Assembly (NCBI GenBank): GCA_049651845.1
Contig: JBASCW010000153.1
Span: 1 to 21,132 of the forward strand
Direction of reading: 5' to 3'
DNA: 21,132 nucleotides
Source of the DNA: RBG-16-66-20 sp049651845
GTDB taxonomy: Bacteria; Pseudomonadota; Gammaproteobacteria; Burkholderiales; SG8-39
Positions within the stretch are counted from its first letter, which is position 1. Each line of letters starts with the position of its first letter. Both the position numbers and the translations under genes were made by a program. Under the pieces are notes generated by a model that saw only the letters and a list, made by a program, of their open reading frames with translations, ran no database searches and was not told where the DNA came from. This document shows, piece by piece, positions 20,568 through 21,132 of this stretch.

Positions 20568-20599
20568 AGCGTACACTCCGTACCTGACTACGGAGTCAA
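20568..20599 (-). promoter_or_regulatory. mer operator/promoter
   Basis: Between divergent merR and merT lies a perfect 8-bp dyad ACTCCGTA-N6-TACGGAGT (20575-20596). Read leftward, TTGACT (20599-20594) is the -35 and TACGCT (20573-20568) the -10 with a 20-bp spacer, the over-long spacing that MerR untwists when Hg(II) binds. It closely resembles the Tn21/Tn501 merT promoter. Confidence 0.85.
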
Positions 20600-20610
20600 G
20601 GGGTTCCCCC

Positions 20611-21010
20611 ATGGCGGAGATGACGATAGGCGCGCTGGCGAGGGCCCCGGGCGTCGGCGCGGAGACCGTGCGCTTCTTTCTATCAGCGGCGAGGACTGAT
20701 GGAGGAGCCCGGCCGCCCGCCGGGTGGCGTGCGCCGCTATGGCGCCGAAGCGATCGCGCGCCTGGGGTTCATCCGGCGCGCGCAGGAAGTCGGCTTTTCT
20801 CTCGATGAGGTGAAGCACCTGCTGACGCTGGGCGAGACACCCTCCTGCCGTGGAGCAAGGGCTCTTGCAGCGAAAAAACTCGAGCTGGTCGACGCGCGCC
20901 TGCGCAGCCTGCAACGCATGCGCCGCGCGCTGGCTGAATTGATCAAGCAGTGCGATGCCGGCGGCAAGCGCCGCTGTCCCATCATCGAAGGCCTAGCGCG
21001 CGAAACCTAG
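20611..21010 (+). pseudogene. merR: merR regulator gene broken by a 4-bp tandem duplication
   Basis: ATG 20611 (AAGGGG at 20598-20603) opens a MerR helix-turn-helix, MTIGALARAPGVGAETVRF, which then leaves frame. The rest continues in another frame as YQRRGLMEEPGRPPGGVRRY through GFSLDEVKHLL and the Hg site: TPSC, then KQC and RRCPII, the three Cys of MerR (82, 117, 126 in Tn501). At 20674-20681 the DNA is TTCTTTCT; removing one TTCT restores VRFYQRRG and one full-length frame of about 131 residues. As sequenced the protein would be truncated, with a downstream start at ATG 20699 lacking half the DNA-binding domain. Confidence 0.85.
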
Positions 21011-21072
21011 GAGTCTGCGCGGCAGGAGGTTGAGTTGATGGTCATCGAGATGGTGTGGTGAAGCGTTAAACG

Positions 21073-21132
21073 ATGATGACGACAAGCTACCTTCCATACC
21101 ATCCGGGGCAGCAGAATTTGCTGCCATCGTCG
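21073..21132 (+). mobile_element. 5' end of a transposase gene (partial, runs off the window)
   Basis: ATG 21073 (or 21076) starts a frame open to the right edge with 20 codons: MMTTSYLPYHPGQQNLLPSS. The Y-x-P-Y-x-P-x-Q-x-x-L-L-P pattern is typical of the N-terminus of transposases of the IS1182/IS5-like group. The IS left end should lie between 21011 and 21072, but no second end is available to define its repeat. Only 20 residues are seen, so the family is tentative. Confidence 0.5.

Noticed and set aside
1..21132. CRISPR arrays, tRNA or rRNA genes, and riboswitches
   Set aside because: No regularly spaced direct repeats, tRNA cloverleaf or rRNA-like sequence was noticed on reading; covariance-model searches could not be run.

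Overview
The window is GC-rich (third codon positions mostly G or C), densely packed proteobacterial DNA. Family content (HME-RND copper efflux, CopK-like protein, mer genes, Spy/CpxP-like protein, many small c-type cytochromes, BamE-like lipoproteins) suggests a metal-exposed betaproteobacterium with respiratory flexibility. No rRNA or tRNA is present, so the taxonomy is inference. The right edge enters a transposase gene, and decayed or frameshifted genes are frequent, so this looks like an accessory metal-resistance island.

Layout. 1-63 is the tail of an outer-membrane barrel protein. 318-1786 holds a BamE-like lipoprotein and an exported BNR-type propeller. 1873-8695 is a copper/silver efflux block: an FNR-like box, a small exported Cys protein, a 26-residue secreted peptide, then cusC, a cusB-cusF fusion and cusA with its methionine triad intact. 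8712-13701 is an unusual envelope/signalling block: tiny lipoproteins, a second BamE-like lipoprotein, a membrane HD-GYP protein, a His-rich membrane peptide, a Spy/CpxP-like protein, and a compact three-gene cassette (helical periplasmic protein, two-TM class III nucleotide cyclase, Cys-rich protein). Decayed pieces of all three cassette genes (8712-8897, 11290-11421, 12088-12183) lie in the same block, so the cassette appears to have been duplicated and then eroded.

13698-15983 starts with a perfect FNR/Anr box and leads into a second small exported Cys protein, a fused cytochrome-porin resembling the Cyc2 iron-oxidase group, and a small c5-like cytochrome. 16170-17367 holds a cyclase fused to a YHS metal-binding domain and a CopK-like protein with no canonical start codon. 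A leftward OsmC-family gene (frameshifted) has a textbook CueR operator upstream. 18094-19692 is an overlapping trio: two c-type cytochromes and a small membrane protein. 19735-21010 is a mer-type transport cassette (GDCCVxC protein, merP, merT, operator, merR) without merA; merR is broken by a 4-bp tandem duplication.

How the parts may work together (inference): copper export and detoxification (Cus, CopK-like, CueR box), mercury uptake proteins, extracytoplasmic electron transfer under FNR-type control, and cyclic-nucleotide / cyclic-di-GMP enzymes beside periplasmic sensor-like proteins. The most interesting candidates for something undescribed are the lipoprotein/TM-cyclase/Cys-protein cassette with its fossil copies, the cyclase-YHS fusion, and the two FNR-type boxes that each precede a small exported Cys protein.
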